Source: Allobosea sp. (GTDB lineage: Bacteria > Pseudomonadota > Alphaproteobacteria > Rhizobiales > Kaistiaceae). Taken from it: DNA of 64,000 bases. The position numbers and the translations under genes were made by a program. The notes below the pieces were generated by a model. That model was not told where the DNA came from and made no database searches. It saw only the letters and a list, made by a program, of their open reading frames with translations. Below are positions 47,516 through 55,724 of the stretch, in pieces (position 1 is the stretch's first letter; each line of letters starts with the position of its first letter). The stretch lies in contig JAFKFV010000010.1 in NCBI GenBank assembly GCA_017307955.1, forward strand, positions 310,001-374,000, given 5' to 3'.

Positions 47516-49603
47516 TCAGTTCTTCACGGGGCCGGCGGAACCGGGCGCACCCGGCAACGTCTCCGCATGCAGCTCGTAATTGCCCTGCTTGTCGGTCGGG
47601 ACGAAGACACGCTCACGGATGATCGAATCCTCGGCCCAGTTGAACAGGTTGATCGGCGTGCCCTTCGGGATGTTGGCGAAGCGCTTGTTGATGATGAGCG
47701 CGCCAGGATACTGCACGAGACCGATGCCGTAGACATTGTCCGTGTACAGTTTCTGGAACTGCTTCATCAGTTCCTTGCGCTCGGCATTGTCGCTCGACGC
47801 GATGAACTTGTTCACGACGTCGACGATCTGCTGCTCGAAGGGAAGCAGGTCGAGCTGACCATCCTTGCCGGCGCGGTGGAAGGCCGCGGTCTGCGGGCCG
47901 ACCGGAGCAAGGTTGACCGTCTTCTGGACAACCGAGGTGAGCTCCTCGCCATTGCGCAGGACCATCCAGTCGAACTTGCCGGCCTGGGCGAGCGCGTCGC
48001 GCTGCTTGCCGTCGACGGTGTTCAGGATGACGCGGATGCCGAGCGGCTCCATCATCTGAACGATGCCGTCGGCGAGGCTCTTGTCCGTCTGGTAGTCGCC
48101 GTTCACGAGCACGGTGACCTCGACATCCTTGCCGCCGGCGGTGCCGGCCGGGAAGTTGACGATGCCGTTGCCGTCCGTGTCCTTGAGACCGGCTTCAGCC
48201 AGCTCGGCCTTGGCGCTCTCGAGGTTGAACGGATAGTAGGCGGTCGAGTCCTTGTCGTAATAGGTCGTGCCGGAATAGATGCCGCCCGGATAGATGGCCG
48301 TGAACGGGCCCTTCACCAGCGACTGTCCGAGACGCGCCCGGTCGACCGCCTCGGTCACCGCCTTGCGGAAGTGCTCGTTGCGGTTCAGATCGCGCACGGC
48401 CTGGCCGCGCTCGTCCGGCTCTCCCCAGCCATTGGCCGAGTAGTTCGGATAGAGCGAATAGCCGATGATGCGCGGGCCGAATTCGAGGCGGGCCGGCGCG
48501 TCGGGGCTCGCCGAACGCTTCAGGGCCTCGACGAAGCTCTCCGGCTGCTCGAGATTGGAGAAGTCGCCCGAGCCGGCCACGGCCTGCACGTCGCGATCCG
48601 CCCAGGTCGAGAGCTTGTAGTGCATCTCGTTGAGATAGGGCAACTGGTTACCCTTCTCGTCGACCTTCCAGTAATAGGGATTGCGGCGCATCACGATGAT
48701 GTCGTCCGGGCGATACTCGACCGGCACCCAGGCGCCCATGACCGGAATGTTCATGTATTCCGGCGGGAAGGCGTTCTTGTACTGCTCGTAGGTGTTCTTC
48801 GAGTATTTCGGATGCTGCGGCTTCAGGATGTGCGCCGGGCCGGGGCAGAAGGTGCCATAGGCCATCTGGTAGAGATACTGCTTGGCGAAGGGCTGCTTGA
48901 AGGTCCAGACGACCGTGTAGTCGTCGATCTTCTCCAGCGTCGTGCCCTCGCCGAACGTGCCCGGCGTCGCGCCGTTGAGCGGCGTCACATTCGGATCGTT
49001 GACGTTGTCCTGCCAGTAGAACATGAGGTCATCAGCGCCGAAGGGCGCGCCGTCCGACCACTTGGCACCCTCGATGAGGTGCATGGTCAGCTTGTGGCCG
49101 TCCTCGGACCATTCCCAGCTCTTGGCGAGGTTGGGCAGCGGCTCGAGCTCATCGGCCTTGATCTGGAAGAGCGGACCCGAGCGGGTCAGGCATTCGGACA
49201 GGCCGATATCGATGCCGCCCCAGCCCTGCGACTGGCCGCCGATATAGTTCCAGCCTTCCGGCCGGCCGCCGATGACATGGCGCATCGTGTCGCCATAGAC
49301 GCCGACGCCGTCGACCATGTTGCCGGTCTTGTAGACCATCGGCTCCTTGGGGAGGCGATCCTTGACCGGGGGCAGCTTGCCCGCGTCGACGAAGTTCTTC
49401 GTGACCCAGTCGGGCTCGTGATACTCGGGCAGCGCCTTGAACTCGAGGATGTCCGCGACGCCGACATAATCGACCTGGCCCTGCGCATCGAACTTCGGCG
49501 GATCGGGCGGCACGGTCGGCTTTTCCGTCTGGGCGAGGGCCGCCGCGACGGACACGCCGAGAAGCAGGCCCGCTCCTCCGAGCGCCATCATATAGGTCTT
49601 CAT
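47516..49603 (-). CDS. ABC importer substrate-binding protein (SBP_bac_5)
   Basis: 695 aa from ATG 49603, larger than typical peptide-binding proteins (about 530). Signal peptide of about 25 residues ends in AAALAQ. The family core includes LAKSWEWSEDGHKLTMHLIEGAKWSDGAPFGADD near residues 160-200 and NEHFRKAVTEAVDRARL near 420. Given the two GH4 enzymes in the operon, the ligand is probably an oligosaccharide or glycoside rather than a peptide, as in several cluster C binding proteins. Confidence 0.92.
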   Translation of the reverse strand: MKTYMMALGGAGLLLGVSVAAALAQTEKPTVPPDPPKFDAQGQVDYVGVADILEFKALPEYHEPDWVTKNFVDAGKLPPVKDRLPKEPMVYKTGNMVDGVGVYGDTMRHVIGGRPEGWNYIGGQSQGWGGIDIGLSECLTRSGPLFQIKADELEPLPNLAKSWEWSEDGHKLTMHLIEGAKWSDGAPFGADDLMFYWQDNVNDPNVTPLNGATPGTFGEGTTLEKIDDYTVVWTFKQPFAKQYLYQMAYGTFCPGPAHILKPQHPKYSKNTYEQYKNAFPPEYMNIPVMGAWVPVEYRPDDIIVMRRNPYYWKVDEKGNQLPYLNEMHYKLSTWADRDVQAVAGSGDFSNLEQPESFVEALKRSASPDAPARLEFGPRIIGYSLYPNYSANGWGEPDERGQAVRDLNRNEHFRKAVTEAVDRARLGQSLVKGPFTAIYPGGIYSGTTYYDKDSTAYYPFNLESAKAELAEAGLKDTDGNGIVNFPAGTAGGKDVEVTVLVNGDYQTDKSLADGIVQMMEPLGIRVILNTVDGKQRDALAQAGKFDWMVLRNGEELTSVVQKTVNLAPVGPQTAAFHRAGKDGQLDLLPFEQQIVDVVNKFIASSDNAERKELMKQFQKLYTDNVYGIGLVQYPGALIINKRFANIPKGTPINLFNWAEDSIIRERVFVPTDKQGNYELHAETLPGAPGSAGPVKN

Positions 49604-49747
49604 GCTTCCTCCCTTGATCGCGGCAGGTGAGGTCTCCTCGACCCGCCCGACTTCCCACAAAAGGCCGCCGCCACCGTCATCCCCACGACGACGACCATCC
49701 GAGAACGGCGCGGCCATCACGCAGCCGCGCCGGACGACCTTCGAACC

Positions 49748-51241
49748 TCAGAGCGACGGCCGCGCCGCCTCGTCGAGCTCGACCGCGCGCTTCTTCGCGC
49801 TCTCCGCGCGGACGACATCGACCGAACGCACCTCGCGGCGCGCGGCGCCCTGCCAGTCCCGCGTCTTGACCGTGGCCTTGGCGAGGCGCGCCTTGGCCCC
49901 CTCGATCTCGCCGGCGAATTGCGGCAGCCACTTCGCCTGCGCCACCACCATCTCGTCGACCATCTGCCAGACCTCGTCGGGCGAGCAGATCGCGCCGACC
50001 AGCGGATCATGCAGCACGGCGAGCTTCAGCAGATCGAGATCGCCGTTGACCGCCGCATGAACCGACATGCGCTGCACGTTGATCGAGGAGATGCAGGTCG
50101 CCGCGCAGGCTTCCGGCAGCGTGATGCCGGCGGCCATGTTGAGGCCGAAGCGATCGACGAAGCCGGGCGACTCGATGATCGCATCCGCGGGCAGATTGGT
50201 GATGACGCCGTCATTCTTGACGTTGAAGTGGCCGCGATAGACGCGCCCCGTCTCCAGCGCCTCGAGGATATGGCTCGCGTGCTCGCTCGAGCGCTTGCCA
50301 TAGTCGAGCGGCTTGCCGGCATCTTCGAGGAAGCGCGGGAAGTCGGTCTCGAACCAGTTGCGGCTCTCGGTCGAGTAGCGGAGATAGCCGCCGGTCTCGC
50401 CATGGATCCAGTCGGACATGTCGATCCAGCGCTCGATCTCGTCGGGGCGCTTGCGATACCACGGCAGGTATTCCGAGAGATGGCCGTTCGATTCCGTCGA
50501 GTAGACGCCGAAGCGCTTCAGGACGTCGATGCGGACCTTCTCCTGCTGCGAATAGACCGGATGCGCCTCGAAGGCGGCGACCAGCTCGTCCTTGCCGACC
50601 TTGCGGCCCTTGAAGCGGACGTCGATGAACCAGGTCTGGTGGTTGATGCCCGAGCAGATATAGTCGAGCTCGCCCGGCTTGGCGCCGAGCACCGCCGCGA
50701 TCTGCTCGCCGCCATGCTGCACGCCGTGGCAGAGGCCGATCGTGTCCACCTTGCCATATTCGATGGCGGCCCAGGTGTTCATGGCCATCGGGTTGGCATA
50801 GTTGAGGAACTTCGCGCCCGGCGCGCCGACCTCGCGGATGTCCTTGCAGAAGTCGAGGATGGCCGGGATGTTGCGCTGGCCGTACATGATGCCGCCTGCG
50901 CAGATCGTGTCGCCGACGCACTGGTCGACGCCGTATTTCAGCGGGATGCGGATATCGTCGGCATAGGCTTCGAGCCCGCCGATGCGCACGCAGCTGATGA
51001 TGTATTTCGCGCCCTCGATCGCGCGGCGGCGATCGGTGGTGGCGGTGATGCGGGTCGGCAGGCCGTTGGCTTCGACGATCTTGTCGAGGATCTGCTTGAT
51101 CATCGAAAGATTGTGCTCACTGACATCGGTGAGCGCGAACTCGACGTCACGCAGCTCCGGCACCGATACGATGTCTGTCATCAGCTTCTTGGTGAAGCCG
51201 ACGCTTCCCGCGCCGATGATGGCGATCTTCAAACCGGACAT
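49748..51241 (-). CDS. Glycoside hydrolase family 4 enzyme, second copy
   Basis: 497 aa from ATG 51241 (GAGGGAG upstream). NAD loop KIAIIGAGSVGFTKKL, metal-site segments GLCHGVQHG and SGINHQTWFIDVRF. It differs clearly from the other GH4 protein of the operon and probably acts on another linkage or sugar. It is the first gene of the minus-strand operon and is divergent from the AraC regulator. Confidence 0.88.
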   Translation of the reverse strand: MSGLKIAIIGAGSVGFTKKLMTDIVSVPELRDVEFALTDVSEHNLSMIKQILDKIVEANGLPTRITATTDRRRAIEGAKYIISCVRIGGLEAYADDIRIPLKYGVDQCVGDTICAGGIMYGQRNIPAILDFCKDIREVGAPGAKFLNYANPMAMNTWAAIEYGKVDTIGLCHGVQHGGEQIAAVLGAKPGELDYICSGINHQTWFIDVRFKGRKVGKDELVAAFEAHPVYSQQEKVRIDVLKRFGVYSTESNGHLSEYLPWYRKRPDEIERWIDMSDWIHGETGGYLRYSTESRNWFETDFPRFLEDAGKPLDYGKRSSEHASHILEALETGRVYRGHFNVKNDGVITNLPADAIIESPGFVDRFGLNMAAGITLPEACAATCISSINVQRMSVHAAVNGDLDLLKLAVLHDPLVGAICSPDEVWQMVDEMVVAQAKWLPQFAGEIEGAKARLAKATVKTRDWQGAARREVRSVDVVRAESAKKRAVELDEAARPSL

Positions 51242-51425
51242 TCGCTCCCTCGATCCGTGCCGACCGCGCCAGCGGCCGAATTCCGCTTCGCCCGCATGAT
51301 GGCGCCCCTGTCTGGCACCGGCATGACCATGCGTCACCGCCCGGGCCAAGGTGGCCGCCGCCGACGGTTCGTGGCATTAGTTATTCCGAAGCGCCGAACC
51401 GCGACCAGAGAGATTTTGTGCTTTC

Positions 51426-52328
51426 ATGGGTGAAATTGTGCTCCAGAAACTGCAAAGCTACGCACCCGTGATGAAGACGGTCTCGCTGCCGCGCGGCCGC
51501 CATCACCTGCACACGATGCCCACCAGTTCGGGCTACGAAATCCGCACGGAACCGCCCTATGAATGGGACGGGATGCAGCGCGGACAGACGCCGTTCACCG
51601 TGCTCCAGCACACGATTTCCGGCGTCGGGCAACTGCGCTACGAGCGGCGGCGCTACCGCATCCGCCCGGGAGAGACGATGCTGGTCATGATCCCGCACAA
51701 TCACCGCTACTGGCTGGAGGCGGGCGATCGCTGGGAATATTTCTGGATTTCCATGCACGGCCGCGAGGCCCTCCGAATCCATCGCGAGATCCTCGCCGCC
51801 AACGGGCCTGTCCTCCGACTGCGCGAGGAGACGATCGAGCACCTGGCGCGCTGCACGCTGCGCTTCGTCGAGGGCGAAGGCGAGACGCCCGGCGCCGCCT
51901 CGGCGATCGCCTATGAGGCAGCCATGGCGCTCTTCGACGACGTGTTCGGCTCGCATACGGTCCTGCCGACCGAGGACGACGCGATCTCCCGGGCCATCCG
52001 CTTCATCCTCTCCAATCTCGACAAGCCGCTGGCGGTGCCGGACCTCGCCGAGGTCGCCGGCTTCACGCGGGCGCATTTCACCCGCGTCTTCACAGAGCAT
52101 GAAGGGCTACCGCCGGCGGAATTCGTGCTGCAGCAGCGCATGCGACGCGCCGCTTCGCTCCTCGCCAGCGACGCCTCGGTCTCGGTGAAGGATGTCGCGG
52201 TGCTCGTCGGCTTCGACGATCCCAACTATTTCGCCAAGGTCTTCCGCCGCGTCTTCGGCACCAGCCCGACGGAATTCCGCACGACCGGGATGTATGCGAC
52301 ACCGGCGGCCGGCGAGCGCCCCGGCTGA
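51426..52328 (+). CDS. AraC-family transcriptional regulator
   Basis: 300 aa. An N-terminal cupin-like sugar-sensing domain (about residues 20-150, with YRIRPGETMLVMIPHNHRYWLE) is followed by two C-terminal helix-turn-helices (about 195-290): VPDLAEVAGFTRAHFTRVF and VSVKDVAVLVGFDDPNYFAKV. It is divergent from the GH4/ABC operon and is the obvious candidate regulator of it. The start at 51426 lies inside a small palindrome and has no well-spaced ribosome binding site, so GTG 51438 is an alternative. Confidence 0.92.
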   Translation: MGEIVLQKLQSYAPVMKTVSLPRGRHHLHTMPTSSGYEIRTEPPYEWDGMQRGQTPFTVLQHTISGVGQLRYERRRYRIRPGETMLVMIPHNHRYWLEAGDRWEYFWISMHGREALRIHREILAANGPVLRLREETIEHLARCTLRFVEGEGETPGAASAIAYEAAMALFDDVFGSHTVLPTEDDAISRAIRFILSNLDKPLAVPDLAEVAGFTRAHFTRVFTEHEGLPPAEFVLQQRMRRAASLLASDASVSVKDVAVLVGFDDPNYFAKVFRRVFGTSPTEFRTTGMYATPAAGERPG

Positions 52329-52403
52329 CCGCATTTTCGGCAGAAAGCCCAAAGAGCGGTCAGCCTCTGGCGGATTGTATACGCGAAGCTGCGCTCGGCA
52401 CGC

Positions 52404-52419
52404 TGGCACGCGGTTTGCT
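52404..52419 (+). promoter_or_regulatory. Sigma-54 promoter of the guanidine operon
   Basis: TGGCACG (52404-52410), four bases, then TTGCT (52415-52419) match the sigma-54 consensus TGGCACG-N4-TTGCW at every position. The -24 GG and -12 GC are correctly spaced. Transcription would start near 52429, just before the riboswitch. An NtrC-like activator is expected upstream; none can be assigned with certainty. Confidence 0.82.
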
Positions 52420-52432
52420 TTTCATTCCTCAT

Positions 52433-52547
52433 TGAGTTGGTGGCTAGGGTTCCGGTTCCCGAGCGCGGGAATGCTGGTCCGAGAGCTGCCGCCGGCGCGG
52501 GAGACATCCGCGCCGGGCACGGCGGGATAAAATCCCGGGAGACCTCA
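52433..52547 (+). promoter_or_regulatory. Guanidine-I riboswitch (ykkC class)
   Basis: The conserved blocks occur in order and with family spacing: CTAGGGTTCCG (52444-52454), CTGGTCCGAGAG (52474-52485), and the 3' block ACGGCGGGATAAAA (52519-52532) followed by CCCGGGAGA. The outer P1 helix can form between about 52433-52441 and 52542-52547. This aptamer binds free guanidinium and turns on guanidine export or degradation genes. It precedes an operon for guanidine uptake and breakdown. Confidence 0.93.
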
Positions 52548-52618
52548 GTGGCCAGGAATTGGCGACGCTCAGGTCTTTGCCAATTCCCGGTTCCAGCGAA
52601 ACCCTGACCGGAGTTGGC
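52540..52618 (+). promoter_or_regulatory. Riboswitch expression platform controlling the ribosome binding site
   Basis: GGAATTGGC (52555-52563) and the ribosome binding region GGAGTTGGC (52610-52618) can both pair with the same GCCAATTCC (52579-52587); the second pairing has one G-U wobble and buries the GGAG. AGACCT (52540-52545), which overlaps the 3' side of P1, can pair with AGGTCT (52571-52576), which would block the first hairpin. This suggests a translational ON switch. No T tract follows, so transcription termination is unlikely. Confidence 0.7.
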
Positions 52619-52619
52619 A

Positions 52620-53702
52620 ATGCACGTGACGAAAGCTCTGAGACGCAGCCTCGCCGCCGGCCTGATGGCCACGGCCCTCGCCTTCTCCTTCGCCGGCTCC
52701 GCCGATGCCGCGCCCAAGAAGGACTTCAAGCTCGCCTGGTCGATCTATGTCGGCTGGATGCCGTGGCAGTGGGCGGCCGAGCAGGGCATCGTGAAGAAAT
52801 GGGCCGACAAATACGGCATCAGCATCGATGTCGTTCAGATCAACGACTATGTCGAATCGATCAACCAGTACACGGCCGGCGGCTTCGACGCCGTCACGCT
52901 GACCAATATGGACGGGCTGTCGATCCCGGCCGCGGGCGGCGTCGACACGACCGCCCTCCTCGTCGGCGACTTCTCCAACGGCAATGACGCGGTCATCCTC
53001 AAGGACAAGACGGCGCTCGCCGACATCAAGGGCCAGAAGGTCAACCTCGTCGAGTTCTCGGTCTCGCATTACCTGCTCGCCCGCGCGCTGGCCTCGATCG
53101 GCCTCACCGAGCGCGACCTCAGCGTCGTCTCGACCTCCGATGCCGACATGGTCGCCGCCTGGGCGACGCCGGAAGTGACCTCGGTCGTCACCTGGAACCC
53201 GCTCGTCGCGGAGATCCTGGCGACGCCGGGCGCCAATAAGGTGTTCGATTCTTCGCAGATCCCCGGCGAGATCATCGACCTGACCGCCGTCAACACCGAG
53301 ACGCTCAAGGATAACCCCGCCTTCGGCAAGGCGCTCGCCGGCGCCTGGTACGAGACCATGGCGATCATGGCGTCCGATACGGCGGAAGGCAAAGCGGCGC
53401 GCGAGGCGATGGGCAAGGCCTCCGGCACCGATCTTTCCGGCTACGAGGCGCAGCTCAAGGCGACCCGCATGTTCTTCAAGCCGGATGAGGCCGCGGCCTT
53501 CGCCAAGAGCGCCGAGATCGGCGCCACCATGGACCATGTGCGCAGCTTCCTGTTCGAGCATGGCCTGCTCGGCAACGGCGCCGCCTCGGCCGACGTCGTC
53601 GGTATCGAGCTCGCCGATGGCAAGGTGCTCGGCGACGCGGGTAATGTAAAGTTCCGCTTCACCGACGCCTATATGGCCGACGCGGCGGCCGGAAAGCTCT
53701 GA
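52620..53702 (+). CDS. ABC substrate-binding protein, TauA/SsuA type, probably for guanidine
   Basis: 360 aa from ATG 52620, with GGAG six bases upstream. Signal peptide ends in GSADA near residue 30. The mature protein begins with FKLAWSIYVGWMPWQWAAEQGI, the nitrate/sulfonate/bicarbonate binding-protein pattern, and has VNLVEFSVSHYLLARAL and ADMVAAW segments. This class accompanies guanidine-I riboswitches and urea/guanidine carboxylases, so guanidine is the most likely ligand, with urea as an alternative. It is the first gene of the operon. Confidence 0.9.
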   Translation: MHVTKALRRSLAAGLMATALAFSFAGSADAAPKKDFKLAWSIYVGWMPWQWAAEQGIVKKWADKYGISIDVVQINDYVESINQYTAGGFDAVTLTNMDGLSIPAAGGVDTTALLVGDFSNGNDAVILKDKTALADIKGQKVNLVEFSVSHYLLARALASIGLTERDLSVVSTSDADMVAAWATPEVTSVVTWNPLVAEILATPGANKVFDSSQIPGEIIDLTAVNTETLKDNPAFGKALAGAWYETMAIMASDTAEGKAAREAMGKASGTDLSGYEAQLKATRMFFKPDEAAAFAKSAEIGATMDHVRSFLFEHGLLGNGAASADVVGIELADGKVLGDAGNVKFRFTDAYMADAAAGKL

Positions 53703-53728
53703 GTTTGCCGATGCTCGCCGCAGCAGCA

Positions 53729-54062
53729 AAGGCCCCCACCCTGCCCTCCCCCGCAAGGGGGGAGGGTTCTGCCGGCGTGCGGGCTCGGACGTCAGGCGCC
53801 TCCGGTCGCGCACCTCTGTCGCTTCCAACGTCGTTTCTCGCTGCTTCGAGCGCGCCGTCGGTGACGGCCGCGGCGCCACCCCCTTCCCCGCTTCGCGGGA
53901 GAGGGAGCGGCAGGCGCTTGGCCTCGACGTCGATGCCAAGTGCAGGCCAGCCCTCTCCCCCCTTGTGGGGGAGAGATGGAGAGGGGGGTATCTTCGCGGT
54001 GCGTCGAGGGCTGCGCTCTGCCCCGGCGCTCCCCCCCCCCCGGCCCCCCCCCCCCAGGGGGG
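53729..54062 (+). repeat. Palindromic GC-rich repeat cluster with two long C tracts
   Basis: Fills the 360-bp gap between the binding-protein and permease genes. It contains a 23-bp palindromic core (53744-53766) identical to one in the carboxylase gene, and a second imperfect palindrome with arms from GGGAGAGGG (53897-53905) to CCCTCTCCC (53951-53959). It ends with runs of 11 C (54031-54041) and 12 C (54044-54055). No transposase. It looks like a non-autonomous repeat inserted into the operon. Confidence 0.8.
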
Positions 54063-54878
54063 CTGATCAATCGCCGGCCGGGCGCGGGCGCGGGGCGGAT
54101 TCTGGCGCTGATCCCCTTCGTCCTGGTGCTCGGTGCCTATCTCGTCGGCTCGGCGGCGCGGCTGGCTGAAAACCCGAACGACAAGCTGCTGCCGAGCCTT
54201 GCGTCGCTCGGCGCGGCGCTGCAGCGGATGGCCTTTTCGATCGATCCGCGCACCGGCGACATCCTGATGCTGGTCGATACCGAGGCGAGCCTCTACCGGC
54301 TCTTCGCGGCGCTCGCGATCTCGGTGGCGATCGGCCTCATCCTCGGCATCGCGATAGGCCTCCTCCCCTATATGCGCGCCGGGCTCGGCGCGTTCGTCGC
54401 CGTCGTCTCCATGGTGCCGCCGCTGGCGCTGCTGCCGATCCTCTTCATCACCATGGGCCTCGGCGAAGCTTCGAAGATCGCCCTGATCGTCATCGGCGTC
54501 GCGCCGGTCCTGATCCGCGACGTGGCGCTTCGGGTCGGCGACCTGCCGCCGCAGCAGATGATCAAGGCGCAGACGCTGGGCGCCTCGACCTGGCAGATCG
54601 TGCTGCGCATGGTGCTGCCGCAGACGCTGCCGCGGCTCATCGACTCGCTGCGGCTGCAGATCGGGCCGGCCTGGCTGTTCCTCATCGCCGCCGAGGCGAT
54701 CGCGTCGGAGTCGGGCCTCGGCTACCGCATCTTCCTCGTGCGGCGCTATCTCGCGATGGACGTGATCCTCACCTATGTCGCCTGGATCACGCTGCTCGCC
54801 TTCCTCATGGACCGGGGGCTGGCGCTGTTGCAGCGGCGCGCCTTTCCCTGGTTCGCAGCCGCCCGTGCGACGGGCTGA
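53940..54878 (+). CDS. ABC permease, TauC/SsuC type, with uncertain start
   Basis: The open frame gives 312 aa from GTG 53940. The conserved protein begins only at about 54063 (LINRR..., then LALIPFVLVLGAYL), so about 41 residues upstream come from translated repeat sequence. The natural start appears to be a CTG codon at 54063, directly next to AGGGGGG; no ATG fits. Six membrane helices and the EAA loop KAQTLGASTWQIVLRMVLPQTLP are intact. It is the channel of the guanidine importer. Real translation start is unresolved. Confidence 0.85.
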   Translation: MQASPLPPCGGEMERGVSSRCVEGCALPRRSPPPGPPPPGGLINRRPGAGAGRILALIPFVLVLGAYLVGSAARLAENPNDKLLPSLASLGAALQRMAFSIDPRTGDILMLVDTEASLYRLFAALAISVAIGLILGIAIGLLPYMRAGLGAFVAVVSMVPPLALLPILFITMGLGEASKIALIVIGVAPVLIRDVALRVGDLPPQQMIKAQTLGASTWQIVLRMVLPQTLPRLIDSLRLQIGPAWLFLIAAEAIASESGLGYRIFLVRRYLAMDVILTYVAWITLLAFLMDRGLALLQRRAFPWFAAARATG

Positions 54879-54887
54879 GGGGCGGCG

Positions 54888-55724
54888 ATGAGCGTCATCA
54901 GCGTCAAGGATGTCTGGAAGGAATATGACGACCGCGTCGTGCTCGAAGGCATCAGCCTCGAGATCGCGCCGCGGGCCTTCGTGGCGCTGGTCGGGCCGTC
55001 CGGCTGCGGCAAGACCACCTTCCTGCGCATGCTGCTTTCGGAGGAGCGGCCGGATCGCGGCACGATCGCCATCGACGGCGCGCCGCTGCCGGACGAGCCG
55101 GATTCCGGGCGCGGCGTCGTGTTCCAGCGCTATTCGGTGTTCCCTCATCTGACCGTGCTCGGCAATGTCGTGCTCGGCCTCGAGCTGAAGGCCGCGCCGC
55201 TGCTCGGCCGCCTCTTCGGCGCGAGCCGGCGCGCGGCGGAGACCGAGGCGCGCGAGATCCTCGCCGCGGTCGGGCTCGGCGGGGCGGAGGACAAATATCC
55301 GGCGCAGCTCTCCGGCGGCATGCAGCAGCGGCTGGCGCTGGCGCAGGCGCTCGTCGCGAAGCCCAAGGTGCTCCTCCTCGACGAGCCCTTCGGCGCGCTC
55401 GACCCCGGCATCCGCGCCGAGATCCATCTCCTGATGCAGCGCCTCTGGCATGAGCGGCCGCTGACCGTGGTCATGGTCACGCATGACATGTCGGAGGCCT
55501 TCACGCTCGCGACCCGCGTCGTCGCCTTCGAGCGGCGGCGCAACGAGCCCTCCGACGGCGGGCGCTACGGCGCGACCATCACCCGCGACATCGAGGTCTG
55601 GCCGAAGCGGATCGCCGGCGCGCCGAGACCATTGCGAAAATCATCCTTGCCCGGCCGGGACGACCCGGCAGCCCTGACGGGAGACAACCGGGACGACCCG
55701 GCCATCGAGGGAGCCACGCCATGA
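54888..55724 (+). CDS. ABC ATPase, TauB/SsuB type
   Basis: 278 aa. Walker A GPSGCGKTTFLRML, signature LSGGMQQRLALAQAL, Walker B VLLLDEPFGALD and switch His in VTHDMSEAF are complete. The last about 35 residues form an unusual tail with a repeated RDDPA motif, encoded by a 15-bp direct repeat. It drives the importer formed with the two upstream gene products. It overlaps the next gene by 4 bp. Confidence 0.93.
   Translation: MSVISVKDVWKEYDDRVVLEGISLEIAPRAFVALVGPSGCGKTTFLRMLLSEERPDRGTIAIDGAPLPDEPDSGRGVVFQRYSVFPHLTVLGNVVLGLELKAAPLLGRLFGASRRAAETEAREILAAVGLGGAEDKYPAQLSGGMQQRLALAQALVAKPKVLLLDEPFGALDPGIRAEIHLLMQRLWHERPLTVVMVTHDMSEAFTLATRVVAFERRRNEPSDGGRYGATITRDIEVWPKRIAGAPRPLRKSSLPGRDDPAALTGDNRDDPAIEGATP

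Noticed and set aside
52433..52547. Other ykkC-like classes (ppGpp, PRPP or ADP-binding subtype 2 riboswitches)
   Set aside because: The aptamer has the class I blocks and precedes guanidine carboxylase, deiminase and allophanate hydrolase genes, the context of guanidine-I.
52555..52590. Rho-independent terminator in the riboswitch leader
   Set aside because: The 9-bp stem is followed by CGGTTCC, not a T tract; the pairing pattern fits control of the ribosome binding site better.
53729..54062. CRISPR array or insertion sequence
   Set aside because: Repeats are few, inverted and unequal, without regular spacers, and no transposase frame is present.
52569..55484. 971-codon open frame on the minus strand across the guanidine transporter genes
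   Set aside because: It is antisense to clearly recognised binding-protein, permease and ATPase genes, its product is low-complexity Arg/Glu/Asp-rich, and no domain is visible.
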